The notes: generated from the letters alone by a model not told the origin. DNA of 64,000 bases from Zeaxanthinibacter enoshimensis (GCF_004362865.1 NZ_SNYI01000001.1:310001-374000); one strand, 5' to 3'; numbered from the stretch's first letter, positions 16,701 through 25,125 are shown. Program-made: numbers and translations.

Positions 16701-18078
16701 TCCGATGGCGATATCAGCTTCGGCAGGTGCTGAAGTGCAGCGACCCTTGGCGACCGTGGTAATCGGTGGATTGATAACATCAACGCTTCTGACGCTCTTT
16801 ATCCTTCCCATCTTTTACCAATGGGTCGAAAAACGGTCGGAACGGAAGAAGAAATTCAATCCAAAATTTGTTACCGCAACAGCCGTGGTCTGCCTTTTAT
16901 TCACTTCCGCTTTCGCGAAAGCACAACAAGTCCAACCTCAAGATTCTTTACCAATTGTTTCATTGGAAAGAGCAGTAGAAATTTCCAAGGAAAACTATCC
17001 GTTATTGAAAACGAAACAGTTGGAAATTCAACGACAGAACGCACTTAAAGGTATTGCTTATGATTTTGGGAACACCCAAGTTTTTACGGGTGGCGAAGAA
17101 ATAACAGATGGTCAAGGTATATATACTTTAGTTGGTGTAGGGCAACAAAATTTAGACCTCTTGGGTATCGGTGCAAAAAAGCGACTTCAAAAACAACGAA
17201 TAGCTTTGGCCGAAACCGCTCTCGACCTGTCTGAATTGCAAGTGGAACAGGAAGTGAAAAAGGCTTGGTCGCAGGCATACCAACAGCGACAGAAATTTGA
17301 ACTGTACCGCGAGCTGGATTCCATTTATTCACAGTTTGAAACCGCAATCCAACTCAACTTTGAAGTAGAAGCCATTTCCAGATTGGAATATTCATCGGCT
17401 AAAAACCAAGCATTGCAAATAAGTAACAAACTGCAACAGGCCGAAAGCGATTATGCCATTGCCCTGCAAAAGCTAAATCTCTGGCTGGCAACTGACATTT
17501 TTTATTCTGTACCAGATTCGTTTGAAGAAAATGAGGTGGCAGTATTGGGATTGGGTGCGAATTTAGAAAGACATCCAGAGTTGGAACTTTCACAAAGGCG
17601 CATCGATGAAGCCGAAGCAAACTATAATGCCGCTCGTGCCGAGCTACTTCCTAAATTAAACCTTCAAGGTGGATTGCAACAGGTCAATGGCGATAACGGA
17701 TTTTATACCTATCAGGCAGGGATTTCCGTCCCGTTGTTTTCGGGCACCCAGCGCAGTCAAGCCAAAGCCGCTAAAATCGATAGCGAAATCGCAAAGACAA
17801 ATGCGGACTATACCCAACGCCAACTACAATCTGAATTTCAGCAGGCAGTACAAGCCTATCAAAAATGGAAAACATCTTGGCAGTTTTACAGGGATAAAGC
17901 TCTGCCACTTGCAGAAGAACAGCGTAAGGGTGCGTTACTTGCCTACAAGGAAGGTGCGGTGGATTATGCTGCATTCACGCAGATTATACGTGATGCCATA
18001 AACACCGAAATGGATGCGCTCGATGCGCTTGACAATTATTTAGATGCCTTGTTTGAACTACAATACTTTCAAAACTAA
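13735..18078 (+). CDS. CusA/CzcA-family RND pump fused to a TolC-like channel
   Basis: Giant 1,447-aa efflux protein. Residues 1-~1043 are a complete heavy-metal RND pump: first helix NKFIIGLLTLALIGAGIYSM, porter domains, the DFGIIVDGAVIIVE helix with acidic residues used in proton relay, and the GTKRRIRPIMLTAFTDILGFLPMA segment. Residues ~1066-1447 are a TolC-type outer-membrane factor. Between them lies a basic stretch (EKRSERKKKF) followed by a signal-peptide-like segment (VVCLLFTSAFAKA|QQ, ~1049-1065). The ATG at 13735 is preferred; an in-frame ATG at 13657 adds 26 residues without pump homology. Such fusions occur in Bacteroidetes. The palindrome GCTTTCGCGAAAGC (16909-16922) encodes the internal AFAKA site. 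Zn/Cd/Co or Cu export cannot be decided from sequence. Confidence 0.92.
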   Translation: MINRIIDFSINNKFIIGLLTLALIGAGIYSMTQVPIDAVPDITNNQVQVITQSPNLGTEDIEQFVTYPVEVAMSNLPNVKEIRSVSRFGLSVVTVVFDDDMGTYLPRQLVSEKLTEVREQIPEGFGQPSMGPISTGLGEVYQYTLKVEPEFEDKYSLSDLRTMQDWIVQRQMAMVPGVVEINAIGGKIKQYEVAVDPNELKAIGLTITDVFEALEANNKNTGGAYIEKNHQANFIRGEGLVRSLDDIKKIVIKNENGVPITISDVADVRFGSAVRYGALTQDGEGEVVGGLVMMLKGANSNEVIVRVKDRMAEIQKSLPEGVVIQPLLDRSKLISETTGTVRNNLLEGALIVIFVLVFLLGNWRGGLIVASTIPLSLLFAFILMNVFDVWANLMSLGAIDFGIIVDGAVIIVEASVFLMGSYILKKKSLNKEKRDEIAANASKKMMNAAFFGQLIILIVFLPILALEGIEGKMFKPMALTFIFAMIGAMFLCLTYVPMMSALFLKPPKTEKKSWGDRFVHWVQRKYEPLLVKTLNKGKWIVGIAVAIFALTVFMFTRMGGEFIPQLDEGDIAFHTILKPGSSLSETIETTTKVERIIKAEFPEVEKIVSRIGVAEVPTDPMPMDFADVFVILKPQDEWVSADDKDELIDKMKEAVSIIPGVNYEFTQPIEMRFNELLEGIREDVAIKIYGEDIDVLAAKADEITKIIAGTEGIGDMRAEATSGLPQMTIKYNRNKLAQYGVSIDQLNTMVQSAFAGGYAGVIFEGEKRFDLVVRLDEQNRTDINDIRNLYINLPNGSQIPLQELATIEYEPGPMQISRDNTNRRTYVGVNVRGRDVESLVNEIKDKLDANLELPPGYFIRYGGAFENLERASERLQTVVPIALLLIFILIYFALKSFPQTLMIYLAIPMATIGGVFALWLRDMPFSISAGVGFIVLFGVAVLNGLVMISGLNELKEEGVTNLKDRIIEGTKRRIRPIMLTAFTDILGFLPMAISASAGAEVQRPLATVVIGGLITSTLLTLFILPIFYQWVEKRSERKKKFNPKFVTATAVVCLLFTSAFAKAQQVQPQDSLPIVSLERAVEISKENYPLLKTKQLEIQRQNALKGIAYDFGNTQVFTGGEEITDGQGIYTLVGVGQQNLDLLGIGAKKRLQKQRIALAETALDLSELQVEQEVKKAWSQAYQQRQKFELYRELDSIYSQFETAIQLNFEVEAISRLEYSSAKNQALQISNKLQQAESDYAIALQKLNLWLATDIFYSVPDSFEENEVAVLGLGANLERHPELELSQRRIDEAEANYNAARAELLPKLNLQGGLQQVNGDNGFYTYQAGISVPLFSGTQRSQAKAAKIDSEIAKTNADYTQRQLQSEFQQAVQAYQKWKTSWQFYRDKALPLAEEQRKGALLAYKEGAVDYAAFTQIIRDAINTEMDALDALDNYLDALFELQYFQN

Positions 18079-18082
18079 AAAG

Positions 18083-19279
18083 ATGAAAAAATTAAAATAT
18101 ATACCGATTACCGCAATGCTTATGGCATTGACAATAATTAGTTGTGGCGAGTCAAAAACCGAAAGCGACCACGATGATGCAACACATTCAGAAACAGAAG
18201 AAAATCACTCTAAAGAAGATGAAATAGTAACACTTACTGCTAAACAGTATGATGTCCTACAAATGGAAGTCGATACGCTTGCCCAGCGCAATATGAGCGG
18301 ATACGTAGAAGCGAACGGTCAATTGGAAGTTCCGCCACAAAATGAAGCGACCATCACTACAGTAGTGGGTGCGAACGTGGTTTCTATAGAGGTCATCGAG
18401 GGCGATAAGGTCAACAAAGGTCAGACGGTGGCCTATCTGTCACATCCCAATATTATTCAGAAACAGACGGATTACCTCAATGCATATAGTAACAGTCAGT
18501 TTCTCAAAAAGGAATACGAACGCCAAAAAACTCTTTATGATGCAGGTGTGGGCAGCGGTGCCAATTTCCAAAAAGCAGAAGCGGAATATCAAGCTTCCCG
18601 AAGTATGGTGAACGGTTTGGAAGCACAATTACAACAATTAAATGTTAGTGCATCAGGTGTGAGAAATGGCACTATTTATCAAAGGGTTGCGCTACGAAGT
18701 CCTATTCAAGGCTTTGTGGAAAAAGTAGAGGTTAAAACAGGACAATATGTAGAACCTCAAACCGACCTAATGGAAATCGTGGACACCCATCACGTACACG
18801 CCGATTTGATGGTGTTTGAAAAGGATGTGTACAAAGTAAAGGAAGGACAAACCGTGCGGTTCAATGTCCAATCCATTCCGGGAAAGGAACTGACAGCGGA
18901 AATTTATTCCGTAGGAAAAACTTTTGAGCAGAACCCCAAAGCGATACACGTACACGCCGAAATCGAGAACAAGGAAGGCAACCTGATACCAGGAATGTAT
19001 ATTCAAGGGCGCATCCAAACCAACAATACAATGACCACGGCTATTCCTGAAAGTGCCATTGCAGCCGATGGCGAAAAGTCCTTTGTGTTTTCAGCAAAAA
19101 AGGAAGGCGAGGATTGGAAGTTTATGCCCGTGGAAATCATAAAAGGAACTCACGATGGCGATTGGATTGCCATTGATTTTCTAATGGAACAAGAACCAAA
19201 TACTAAGTATGCCTTTAATAACGCCTACTACTTAATGGCAGAAATGAAAAAAGGGGAAAACGAGGAAGAAGGACATTAA
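18083..19279 (+). CDS. RND efflux periplasmic adaptor lipoprotein (CzcB/CusB-like)
   Basis: Membrane-fusion partner (398 aa) of the pump-channel fusion directly upstream; its start lies 4 bp past the pump's stop. ATG 18083 opens a lipoprotein signal (ITAMLMALTIISC|GES) followed by a His/Asp/Glu-rich linker (SDHDDATHSETEENHSKEDE), a likely metal-binding tract. Lipoyl-like barrel-sandwich halves flank a coiled-coil hairpin (~100-210, VNGLEAQLQQLNVSASG). The beta-barrel (RFNVQSIPGKELTAEIYSVG) and membrane-proximal domain complete the fold. An earlier in-frame ATG at 18044 lies inside the pump gene and would destroy the signal sequence. Length matches typical CzcB/CusB proteins. Confidence 0.9.
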   Translation: MKKLKYIPITAMLMALTIISCGESKTESDHDDATHSETEENHSKEDEIVTLTAKQYDVLQMEVDTLAQRNMSGYVEANGQLEVPPQNEATITTVVGANVVSIEVIEGDKVNKGQTVAYLSHPNIIQKQTDYLNAYSNSQFLKKEYERQKTLYDAGVGSGANFQKAEAEYQASRSMVNGLEAQLQQLNVSASGVRNGTIYQRVALRSPIQGFVEKVEVKTGQYVEPQTDLMEIVDTHHVHADLMVFEKDVYKVKEGQTVRFNVQSIPGKELTAEIYSVGKTFEQNPKAIHVHAEIENKEGNLIPGMYIQGRIQTNNTMTTAIPESAIAADGEKSFVFSAKKEGEDWKFMPVEIIKGTHDGDWIAIDFLMEQEPNTKYAFNNAYYLMAEMKKGENEEEGH

Positions 19280-19282
19280 AAA

Positions 19283-19921
19283 ATGGACAAAAAAAGAAAA
19301 CAAAATTTAAAGGAAGCAAGAACGCTTCAGATATGGAATGTCATCTATGACATTATCGAGGTGGTCGTATCGCTTATAGCCGGATTCACGGCAAACAGTT
19401 CAGCATTAATAGGCTGGGGATTGGACAGCACCATCGAAGTCATTAGTGCAGGAACGCTCGGTTGGCGATTGCACGGCGAAATCAAGGGTCTGGATGAAAA
19501 GCGTGTAGAGCAAAGAAAAATGACAACCCTTTATGTCATCGCAATATCCTTTGCCCTCATCTGCATTTTCATATCCTATGATTCTATTTCAAAATTAATA
19601 AGTCAAGAAACGGCATCTTGGTCTACGGTGGGTATTGGTATACTGATAGTTTCCTTAGTGGTAAATCCATTTTTGATTTATTACAAAAGAAAGTACGGAC
19701 ATAAACTGGATAGCCCTGCTCTGCTTGCAGATGCCAAGGATACTTTTATCTGTCTATATCAAACCGTAGTAGTACTAATAGGCCTATTGCTCGTGAAATG
19801 GCTGGGCTGGTGGTGGGCCGACCCCGTTGCGGCATTGTTGATAGTGCCATATGCGGCAAAAGAGGGTTTGAAAGCATTTTCCAAGGCACAAAAAATCAAA
19901 AACAGCATCGATAAGAAATGA
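19283..19921 (+). CDS. Cation diffusion facilitator (CDF)-like transporter
   Basis: Inner-membrane protein of 212 aa with about five to six helices. It carries CDF motifs: GWGLDSTIEVISA (second helix, Asp and Glu as metal-site candidates) and SPALLADAKDTFICL (fifth helix, D-A-K-D). It lacks the C-terminal cytoplasmic domain of full CDF proteins (about 300 aa), a short form common in gene clusters for metal resistance. It begins 3 bp after the adaptor gene and overlaps the Fur-family gene by 4 bp. It probably antiports Zn/Cd/Co divalent ions with protons; the ion is inferred. Confidence 0.84.
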   Translation: MDKKRKQNLKEARTLQIWNVIYDIIEVVVSLIAGFTANSSALIGWGLDSTIEVISAGTLGWRLHGEIKGLDEKRVEQRKMTTLYVIAISFALICIFISYDSISKLISQETASWSTVGIGILIVSLVVNPFLIYYKRKYGHKLDSPALLADAKDTFICLYQTVVVLIGLLLVKWLGWWWADPVAALLIVPYAAKEGLKAFSKAQKIKNSIDKK

Positions 19922-20331
19922 AAGAAATAGAAAAAAGATTGAATGACAATGGGGTTCGCCCCACGGCAATGCGCATATTGATTTATAAGTATATGGCCGA
20001 AAAAGAAATTGCGGTTGCGCTCACGAATATCGAGAACGTTTTCGCGAAAGCGGACAGGACTACTCTGTACCGCACCCTCAAAACCTTTGAGCAAAAAGGT
20101 ATCGTACACCAGATAGATGATGGCACCCATATTTCGAAATTTGCATTGTGCGAACCGGGTTGCAACTGTGAACTTGAACAAGATTTGCACTTGCATTTTC
20201 ATTGCACTAACTGTGACGAAACGGTTTGTTTAACGGAACAAAAAATCCCGCATATCAACTTACCCGATGGTTATGTCGCCGAAGATGCCAATTTGGTGCT
20301 CAAAGGTATTTGCGAGAAGTGTAGTGGATAA
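19918..20331 (+). CDS. Fur-family metal-dependent transcriptional regulator
   Basis: Regulator of 137 aa. A winged helix-turn-helix (~1-80; LNDNGVRPTAMRILIYKYM, RTTLYRTLKTFEQKGIVHQI) is followed by a dimerisation/metal domain with LHLHFHCTNCDETVCL and a terminal CEKC that can form a structural Zn site. The family covers Fe (Fur), Zn (Zur) and peroxide sensors. The position between a CDF transporter and a ZntA-type ATPase points to a Zn-responsive repressor or activator of this cluster. The start overlaps the CDF stop (ATGA). A near-copy of the island palindrome (GTTTTCGCGAAAGC, 20038-20051) is found inside. Confidence 0.9.
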   Translation: MKEIEKRLNDNGVRPTAMRILIYKYMAEKEIAVALTNIENVFAKADRTTLYRTLKTFEQKGIVHQIDDGTHISKFALCEPGCNCELEQDLHLHFHCTNCDETVCLTEQKIPHINLPDGYVAEDANLVLKGICEKCSG

Positions 20332-20375
20332 TCAATGTACTTCCGTTGCATACTTAATTTAAAGAATTTTACAAT

Positions 20376-22346
20376 ATGAAAAAGAAAAAAATAAACCTAC
20401 GGGATATAGACACTAATAAGCATTCAGGCGAGCACAGTCACGATGACGGCCATAACCATAGCAGCCCTGAAGAAATTTCAAATTTTAGAACCTATCTACC
20501 AGCTATTTTCAGCTTTGTGATGTTGATAGCAGGAATCGCTATTGATTACTTTGATGCGTTTCCTTTCTTCAAAGGATGGATTCGCGTAGTATGGTACACG
20601 GTAGCCTATATCCCTGTTGGTTTTCCGGTGATAAGAGAAGGCTGGAAAAGTATTAAAAATGGTGATTTTTTTACGGAATTCTTCTTAATGTCCATAGCCA
20701 CTTTAGGTGCATTTGCCATTGGCGAATATCCCGAAGGTGTTGCCGTAATGCTGTTTTATGCTGTGGGCGAACTCTTCCAAAATGCGGCCGTTAACCGTGC
20801 GAAAGGAAATATAAAAGCCTTACTCGATGTAAGACCAAATGAAGCTTTGGTTTATCGTGATGGCGACTTTGTTTCAGTAAATCCCGAGACTGTTGAAATC
20901 GGTGAAAAGATACAGGTACGTGTAGGCGAAAAAGTTCCGCTTGATGGTATTCTGCTTTCTGAAAAGGGTTCTTTTAATACTGCTGCCTTGACAGGCGAAA
21001 GCAAACCTGATACGATTGCTAAAGGTGATACTGTTTTTGCAGGAAGCATAAATCTTGATGGTGTAATCGAGATTGAAACCACTAAAGAATTTAAGGATAG
21101 TTCCATTGCACGAATTCTGGATATGGTGCAAAATGCAACTGCCAGAAAATCAAAGACCGAATTGTTCATTAGAAAATTTGCACGAATTTATACGCCTATT
21201 GTTGTATTCCTCGCCATCGGACTTACGTTCCTACCTTTCTTTTTTGTAGATGACTACGTGTTTAGGGATTGGCTATATAGAGCATTGATATTCCTCGTGA
21301 TTTCGTGTCCTTGTGCGTTGGTCATCTCTATTCCTCTCGGCTATTTTGGCGGTTTGGGTGCGGCATCGCGCAATGGTATTCTTTTTAAAGGTGCATCCTT
21401 TTTAGATGCAATGACCCAAGTAAACACGGTCGTAATGGACAAAACAGGAACCGTTACCAAAGGGGTTTTTAAAATCAAAGAAATCAATTCCATCACATTT
21501 GAGGAAGCCGAATTTATGAAGTACTTGATGGCAATGGAAGAGCAATCTACCCATCCTATTGCAAAAGCGATTCTCGAATACAAAGCAGACGGTTCGGATT
21601 ATGAAGCGACTGATGTTTCAGAGGTTGCTGGAAAGGGATTGAAGGGAACAGTTAATGGGAAAACGGTGTTGGTAGGCAACAAAGCTTTGATGACTTCAAA
21701 CAACATAGAAGTTCCTTCAGAAACAGATGGTATTGTAGAATCCATCGTAATGGTATCCATTGATGGAAATTTTGCAGGTTATGTAACCATTGCAGATGAA
21801 TTGAAGGATGATGCGCACCAAGCCATTAAACAAATTAGAGATGCAGGGATTTCAAAAATCATAATGCTATCAGGCGACAAAGATTCAATTACACAACAGG
21901 TTGCAAAAGAGCTGAACATCGATTGGGCAAAAGGTGGGTTGTTACCCGAAGATAAACTGAATGAGGTGGAAGAGCTCAAAAAGCAACCCGAAACCAAAGT
22001 TGCATTTATTGGTGATGGTATTAATGATGCACCCGTTTTGGCAGCAAGTGGTGTAGGTATTGCAATGGGTGGTTTGGGTAGCGACGTTGCTATAGAAACA
22101 GCCGATGTTATCATACAGACCGACCAACCCAGTAAGATTGCAAGAGCGATTAAAATTGGTCGTTCAACGCGAAGAATTGTCTGGCAGAATATTGGGCTTG
22201 CCTTTGGTGTAAAGGTTATAGTCCTCATTCTCGGGGCAGGTGGTCTCGCAACAATGTGGGAAGCCGTTTTTGCAGATGTAGGTGTTGCGCTGCTTGCTAT
22301 CCTCAATGCCGTCAGATTGCAGAAAATGAAGTGGCAGGATTCTTAG
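20376..22346 (+). CDS. Zn/Cd-exporting P1B-type ATPase (ZntA/CadA-like)
   Basis: Inner-membrane ATPase of 656 aa. It starts with a His-rich tail (KHSGEHSHDDGHNHSS, ~13-28) in place of an HMA domain. It shows TGE (~205), CPC (~311-313), DKTGT (~355-359), THPIAKA and GDGINDAP. The last helices read KVIVLILGAGGLATMWEAVFADVG, with the Lys and Asp that mark the Zn/Cd/Pb class (P1B-2, as in ZntA). It lies 44 bp after the Fur-family gene, which probably controls it. Together with the CDF gene it extends the island's spectrum from copper to divalent metals. Confidence 0.93.
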   Translation: MKKKKINLRDIDTNKHSGEHSHDDGHNHSSPEEISNFRTYLPAIFSFVMLIAGIAIDYFDAFPFFKGWIRVVWYTVAYIPVGFPVIREGWKSIKNGDFFTEFFLMSIATLGAFAIGEYPEGVAVMLFYAVGELFQNAAVNRAKGNIKALLDVRPNEALVYRDGDFVSVNPETVEIGEKIQVRVGEKVPLDGILLSEKGSFNTAALTGESKPDTIAKGDTVFAGSINLDGVIEIETTKEFKDSSIARILDMVQNATARKSKTELFIRKFARIYTPIVVFLAIGLTFLPFFFVDDYVFRDWLYRALIFLVISCPCALVISIPLGYFGGLGAASRNGILFKGASFLDAMTQVNTVVMDKTGTVTKGVFKIKEINSITFEEAEFMKYLMAMEEQSTHPIAKAILEYKADGSDYEATDVSEVAGKGLKGTVNGKTVLVGNKALMTSNNIEVPSETDGIVESIVMVSIDGNFAGYVTIADELKDDAHQAIKQIRDAGISKIIMLSGDKDSITQQVAKELNIDWAKGGLLPEDKLNEVEELKKQPETKVAFIGDGINDAPVLAASGVGIAMGGLGSDVAIETADVIIQTDQPSKIARAIKIGRSTRRIVWQNIGLAFGVKVIVLILGAGGLATMWEAVFADVGVALLAILNAVRLQKMKWQDS

Positions 22347-22427
22347 AACGCTTATTACGGCCGAGCAAATGAAAGTAGTTTCAAATAAATTAAAGCTATC
22401 TTTATAAGTCAGAATAAGTCTTAATCA

Positions 22428-22913
22428 ATGATTCACATTTTCACAACAGGTGGCACAATCGAGGGGCTGGACTATATTGATGATAGTGGTATAATGTCAT
22501 CCGACGTAGGGATTGAAGATTTTTTGGATAAAGCAAATATAAATTTTGAATATACCATAGAAGGTGTTTTCAAAAAAGACAGTCGTGCCATAACAGATGA
22601 TGACAGAAAGTTGTTGGCGAGCAAGATAAAGGAAACTAATGCGACTAAGATACTGATTACCCACGGTACTTTCACAATGGAAGATACTGCAAAATATATA
22701 GGAAAACTCAATTTGAACAAAACAATCGTTTTGGTTGGGGCTTTCATATTAGGTTCATCTGCAGAGACAGATGCACCATTTAATTTAGGGTATGCAATTA
22801 GCTCTTTACAGCTTCTAAAACCGGATGTTTATATTGCTATGAACGGACAAATTTTTAATTGGAACAATGTTTCCAAGAATTTAGAAACCAACAAATTTGA
22901 GCGCAATGAGTAG
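22428..22913 (+). CDS. Asparaginase-like domain protein (short)
   Basis: Protein of 161 aa resembling the N-terminal domain of type-I/II L-asparaginases: HIFTTGGTIEGLDY (first catalytic Thr motif, TGGTI) and ILITHGTFTMEDTAKYIG (second motif region, HGT-(F/D)-T-M-E-[DE]-T). The C-terminal asparaginase domain (about 130-150 more residues) is absent, so it is about half the usual length. Such short versions are found as separate genes in flavobacteria. An amidohydrolase activity on asparagine-like side chains is possible but unproven. It lies between the Zn ATPase and a LuxR-type regulator. Confidence 0.8.
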   Translation: MIHIFTTGGTIEGLDYIDDSGIMSSDVGIEDFLDKANINFEYTIEGVFKKDSRAITDDDRKLLASKIKETNATKILITHGTFTMEDTAKYIGKLNLNKTIVLVGAFILGSSAETDAPFNLGYAISSLQLLKPDVYIAMNGQIFNWNNVSKNLETNKFERNE

Positions 22914-22921
22914 TAAAATAG

Positions 22922-23836
22922 ATGTTTGGTACTTCGATACATTGGACGACTTTTTTCTATCTATTAATAGATACGTTCATAGTATTGCTTACACTCTACT
23001 TTTCCAGAAAGAAAACGCGTAGTAGTCTAAGGCGTTTCCTCTACCTCGGAATCTTGTTTGTTGCTTATAATGCTACTGGTGGTTTTTTACCAATTGACAA
23101 CTTCCCAGGTCCTTTTATTTTGCAGTATATTATTACCTATGGTGTTGCCATCGCCTTGTGTGTTTATATCGTTTATTATCTCTACAAAGAGTACGATATT
23201 GTCGTTTTAAAATTCAACTCATCCATAAGAAACCTTGCTATACTCGCAAGCGTGAGTTTTGTAGTGCTGTTTCTTATCCCTTATTTCCTGACAGATTCAC
23301 TTAATTCTGCACGTTTTCTATTTACCATTCCTATATCTGCTGTCGCTTTTGTTTTTCTGTTTATTTTCTATCGTCGCATATCGAATCCCAGCAATCCAAA
23401 TCCTTTCATAGTAAGACGAAACAAACTCTCAATGGTAAGTGTAGCAAGTATTGCCCTGTTACCTATCTGCACAGTCATCGGCGACTATCAATGGATAACA
23501 TTTACCGTAATGAACTTGGCTTTCTTTGCCATAACCGCCATTGAAGCAGATAGGTATTTGTACTTCATAGAAAACAATAACCGAATGTATGAGGTCTTTG
23601 CGTTGAAGAAAAAACAACGTGACGAATCGGTCGAGCGCAAAATCATCTATGAAGATTTGACCCGTAGAGAAATCGAAGTGGCTTTGTCAATTTTAAGTAA
23701 TTTAAGCTACAGAAACATCGCCAAAGATTTATTCATTGCAGAAAGTACCGTATCAAAACACGCATCAAATATCTTCAAAAAAACGGGCGTAAAGAATAGG
23801 CGTGAATTTTTGAAGCGATTTCGGAAGAAAAAGTAA
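22922..23836 (+). CDS. Membrane-bound LuxR-type transcriptional regulator
   Basis: Protein of 304 aa. About seven hydrophobic helices (~10-220) form an integral membrane sensor. A cytoplasmic LuxR/GerE helix-turn-helix (~240-304; LTRREIEVALSILSNLSYRNIAKDLFIAESTVSKHASNIFKKTGVKNR) follows. The helix-turn-helix shows the classic T-x-R-E-x-E-V start. There is no receiver or kinase domain. It could sense membrane or envelope stress from metals directly. It closes the metal island; 8 bp separate it from the asparaginase-like gene, so they form a pair. Ligand is unknown. Confidence 0.85.
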   Translation: MFGTSIHWTTFFYLLIDTFIVLLTLYFSRKKTRSSLRRFLYLGILFVAYNATGGFLPIDNFPGPFILQYIITYGVAIALCVYIVYYLYKEYDIVVLKFNSSIRNLAILASVSFVVLFLIPYFLTDSLNSARFLFTIPISAVAFVFLFIFYRRISNPSNPNPFIVRRNKLSMVSVASIALLPICTVIGDYQWITFTVMNLAFFAITAIEADRYLYFIENNNRMYEVFALKKKQRDESVERKIIYEDLTRREIEVALSILSNLSYRNIAKDLFIAESTVSKHASNIFKKTGVKNRREFLKRFRKKK

Positions 23837-23886
23837 GTAAATTGAGTTTATATAAAAACCACTATTTGCAGTACCTAACAAATAAT

Positions 23887-23924
23887 CCGTAGAAAAATAC
23901 GGACTATTCCGTAATTATATACGG
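23887..23924. promoter_or_regulatory. Two CCGTA-N6-TACGG dyads, 22 bp apart (putative operator)
   Basis: CCGTA (23887-23891)-gaaaaa-TACGG (23898-23902) and CCGTA (23909-23913)-attata-TACGG (23920-23924). The 22-bp offset equals about two DNA turns, so both would face the same side. This is in the 275-bp spacer before the RteC-like gene; nothing else clear is seen there. Confidence 0.6.
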
Positions 23925-24111
23925 CACGTTTTCCTTGTACAATTACAAAGTAAAGCTACTTTACACATAGTTCCCTAAAATACAACAATGAGCCACAAAT
24001 TTTATGTTCCGTGACTTTCATTTACATCATTTTGTAGGACTATGACAACCACCAATAAATCGTATCAACTAAATCCCATTTCTATGGTTTACAACGTTAA
24101 AGTTCCTGCTT

Positions 24112-24948
24112 ATGAATTCGCAATTACAATCAAAAAAATTATTAAAGGATCTGGATGAGTTTAAAATTCAGAATGGAAATATTTTAGAACAGGCATATCT
24201 TTCCATCAAAGCCTGTCGCAAACTATTGAGTTCTTACAAAAAGGAAATCATTGACACTAAATTTCAGACGATACAAGATGAAATAAATTTCTTTAAAAAG
24301 GTAAAGCAGGTTCCTCTTATAAGGCTCATCTACTTTTCAGAAATACATTCCTTTGAAATTCAACTTCCAAAGGGCGATAAGGATGCCCAACTAAAATCGA
24401 TTAAAAAGAAAATCAGCAAAATAAATCGCTTTTTCCTGTACAATATCGATTTTGGACGTTATGTAAATTCCGGTGCTACCCATTTTGACAAGGAATACTA
24501 CACCAGAGATTATCTCGAAACATTCCATATAACAACTTCCAAATTTTACTTTCAAGACCCAGAGTTTTGCACACCAAGGGATATGCTACTTGGCAAATAC
24601 AAGGCGTATGATTTGTTAGTGATATATTTGGATGAAAAAAAGCATCGAATTCGGAAAGGATTGAACGGCAAATTAAATGGTGCTAAACCAATTGAAAAGA
24701 TACATTGGCCATTTTCAAATACAGATTATGTTGAACTCGTTTATGCACTCTGCTCAAAGGGATTGGGCAAACAGGATAATCAAGCCATAATGCAGGTTTC
24801 CAAAAAAATGCAACAGCTTTTCGATATTGAGCCAAAGGACATCTACAAAACCTATCAGGACATCAAAAACCGCAAGAACAGTAGGACACTATTTCTCGAT
24901 GAGCTTTCCACCTCGTTACTGATAGAAATGGACAAAAGCGAAGAATAA
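24112..24948 (+). CDS. rteC: RteC-family ICE regulator
   Basis: Protein of 278 aa resembling RteC, which in CTnDOT-type elements activates excision genes. Features: helical N-terminal half with coiled-coil-like pattern (LDEFKIQNGNILEQAYLSIKACRKLL), a core TSKFYFQDPEFCTPRDMLLGKYKAYDLLVIYLD, and a C-terminal helical DNA-binding-looking part (IHWPFSNTDYVELVYALCSKGL). It lies between CCGTA/TACGG dyads on both sides and just upstream of an excisionase-like gene, matching the order regulator-then-excision operon. Whether it responds to a metal or antibiotic signal is not visible. A strong terminator follows at 24969-25002. Confidence 0.83.
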   Translation: MNSQLQSKKLLKDLDEFKIQNGNILEQAYLSIKACRKLLSSYKKEIIDTKFQTIQDEINFFKKVKQVPLIRLIYFSEIHSFEIQLPKGDKDAQLKSIKKKISKINRFFLYNIDFGRYVNSGATHFDKEYYTRDYLETFHITTSKFYFQDPEFCTPRDMLLGKYKAYDLLVIYLDEKKHRIRKGLNGKLNGAKPIEKIHWPFSNTDYVELVYALCSKGLGKQDNQAIMQVSKKMQQLFDIEPKDIYKTYQDIKNRKNSRTLFLDELSTSLLIEMDKSEE

Positions 24949-24968
24949 CAAGCTATTTTACTGTTAAC

Positions 24969-25002
24969 AAAAGACCGTACTACGGTTGACCTACGGTCTT
25001 TT
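24969..25002 (+). terminator. Rho-independent terminator after the RteC-like gene
   Basis: Perfect 11-bp stem AAAAGACCGTA (24969-24979)/TACGGTCTTTT (24992-25002) with a run of T up to 25003. The loop and stem also contain CCGTA-C-TACGG (24975-24985), the same half-sites as in the upstream dyads. Confidence 0.8.
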
Positions 25003-25110
25003 TATTTTGGAAGGCGTCTTCATATAATTTGATATGATTTAGCACACCGTTTCCACTTTAGAAGCACCATAATACTACAAAACCCATCAAATTTCAAAAT
25101 GTTAAATTTT

Positions 25111-25125
25111 GACCGTAGTACGGTC
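25111..25125. promoter_or_regulatory. GACCGT-AGT-ACGGTC dyad upstream of HTH gene
   Basis: A 15-bp near-palindrome containing CCGTA-G-TACGG. It is almost exactly the reverse complement of 24973-24987 (14 of 15 bases). It lies 123 bp before the excisionase-like gene, where an activator such as RteC would bind. Confidence 0.55.
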
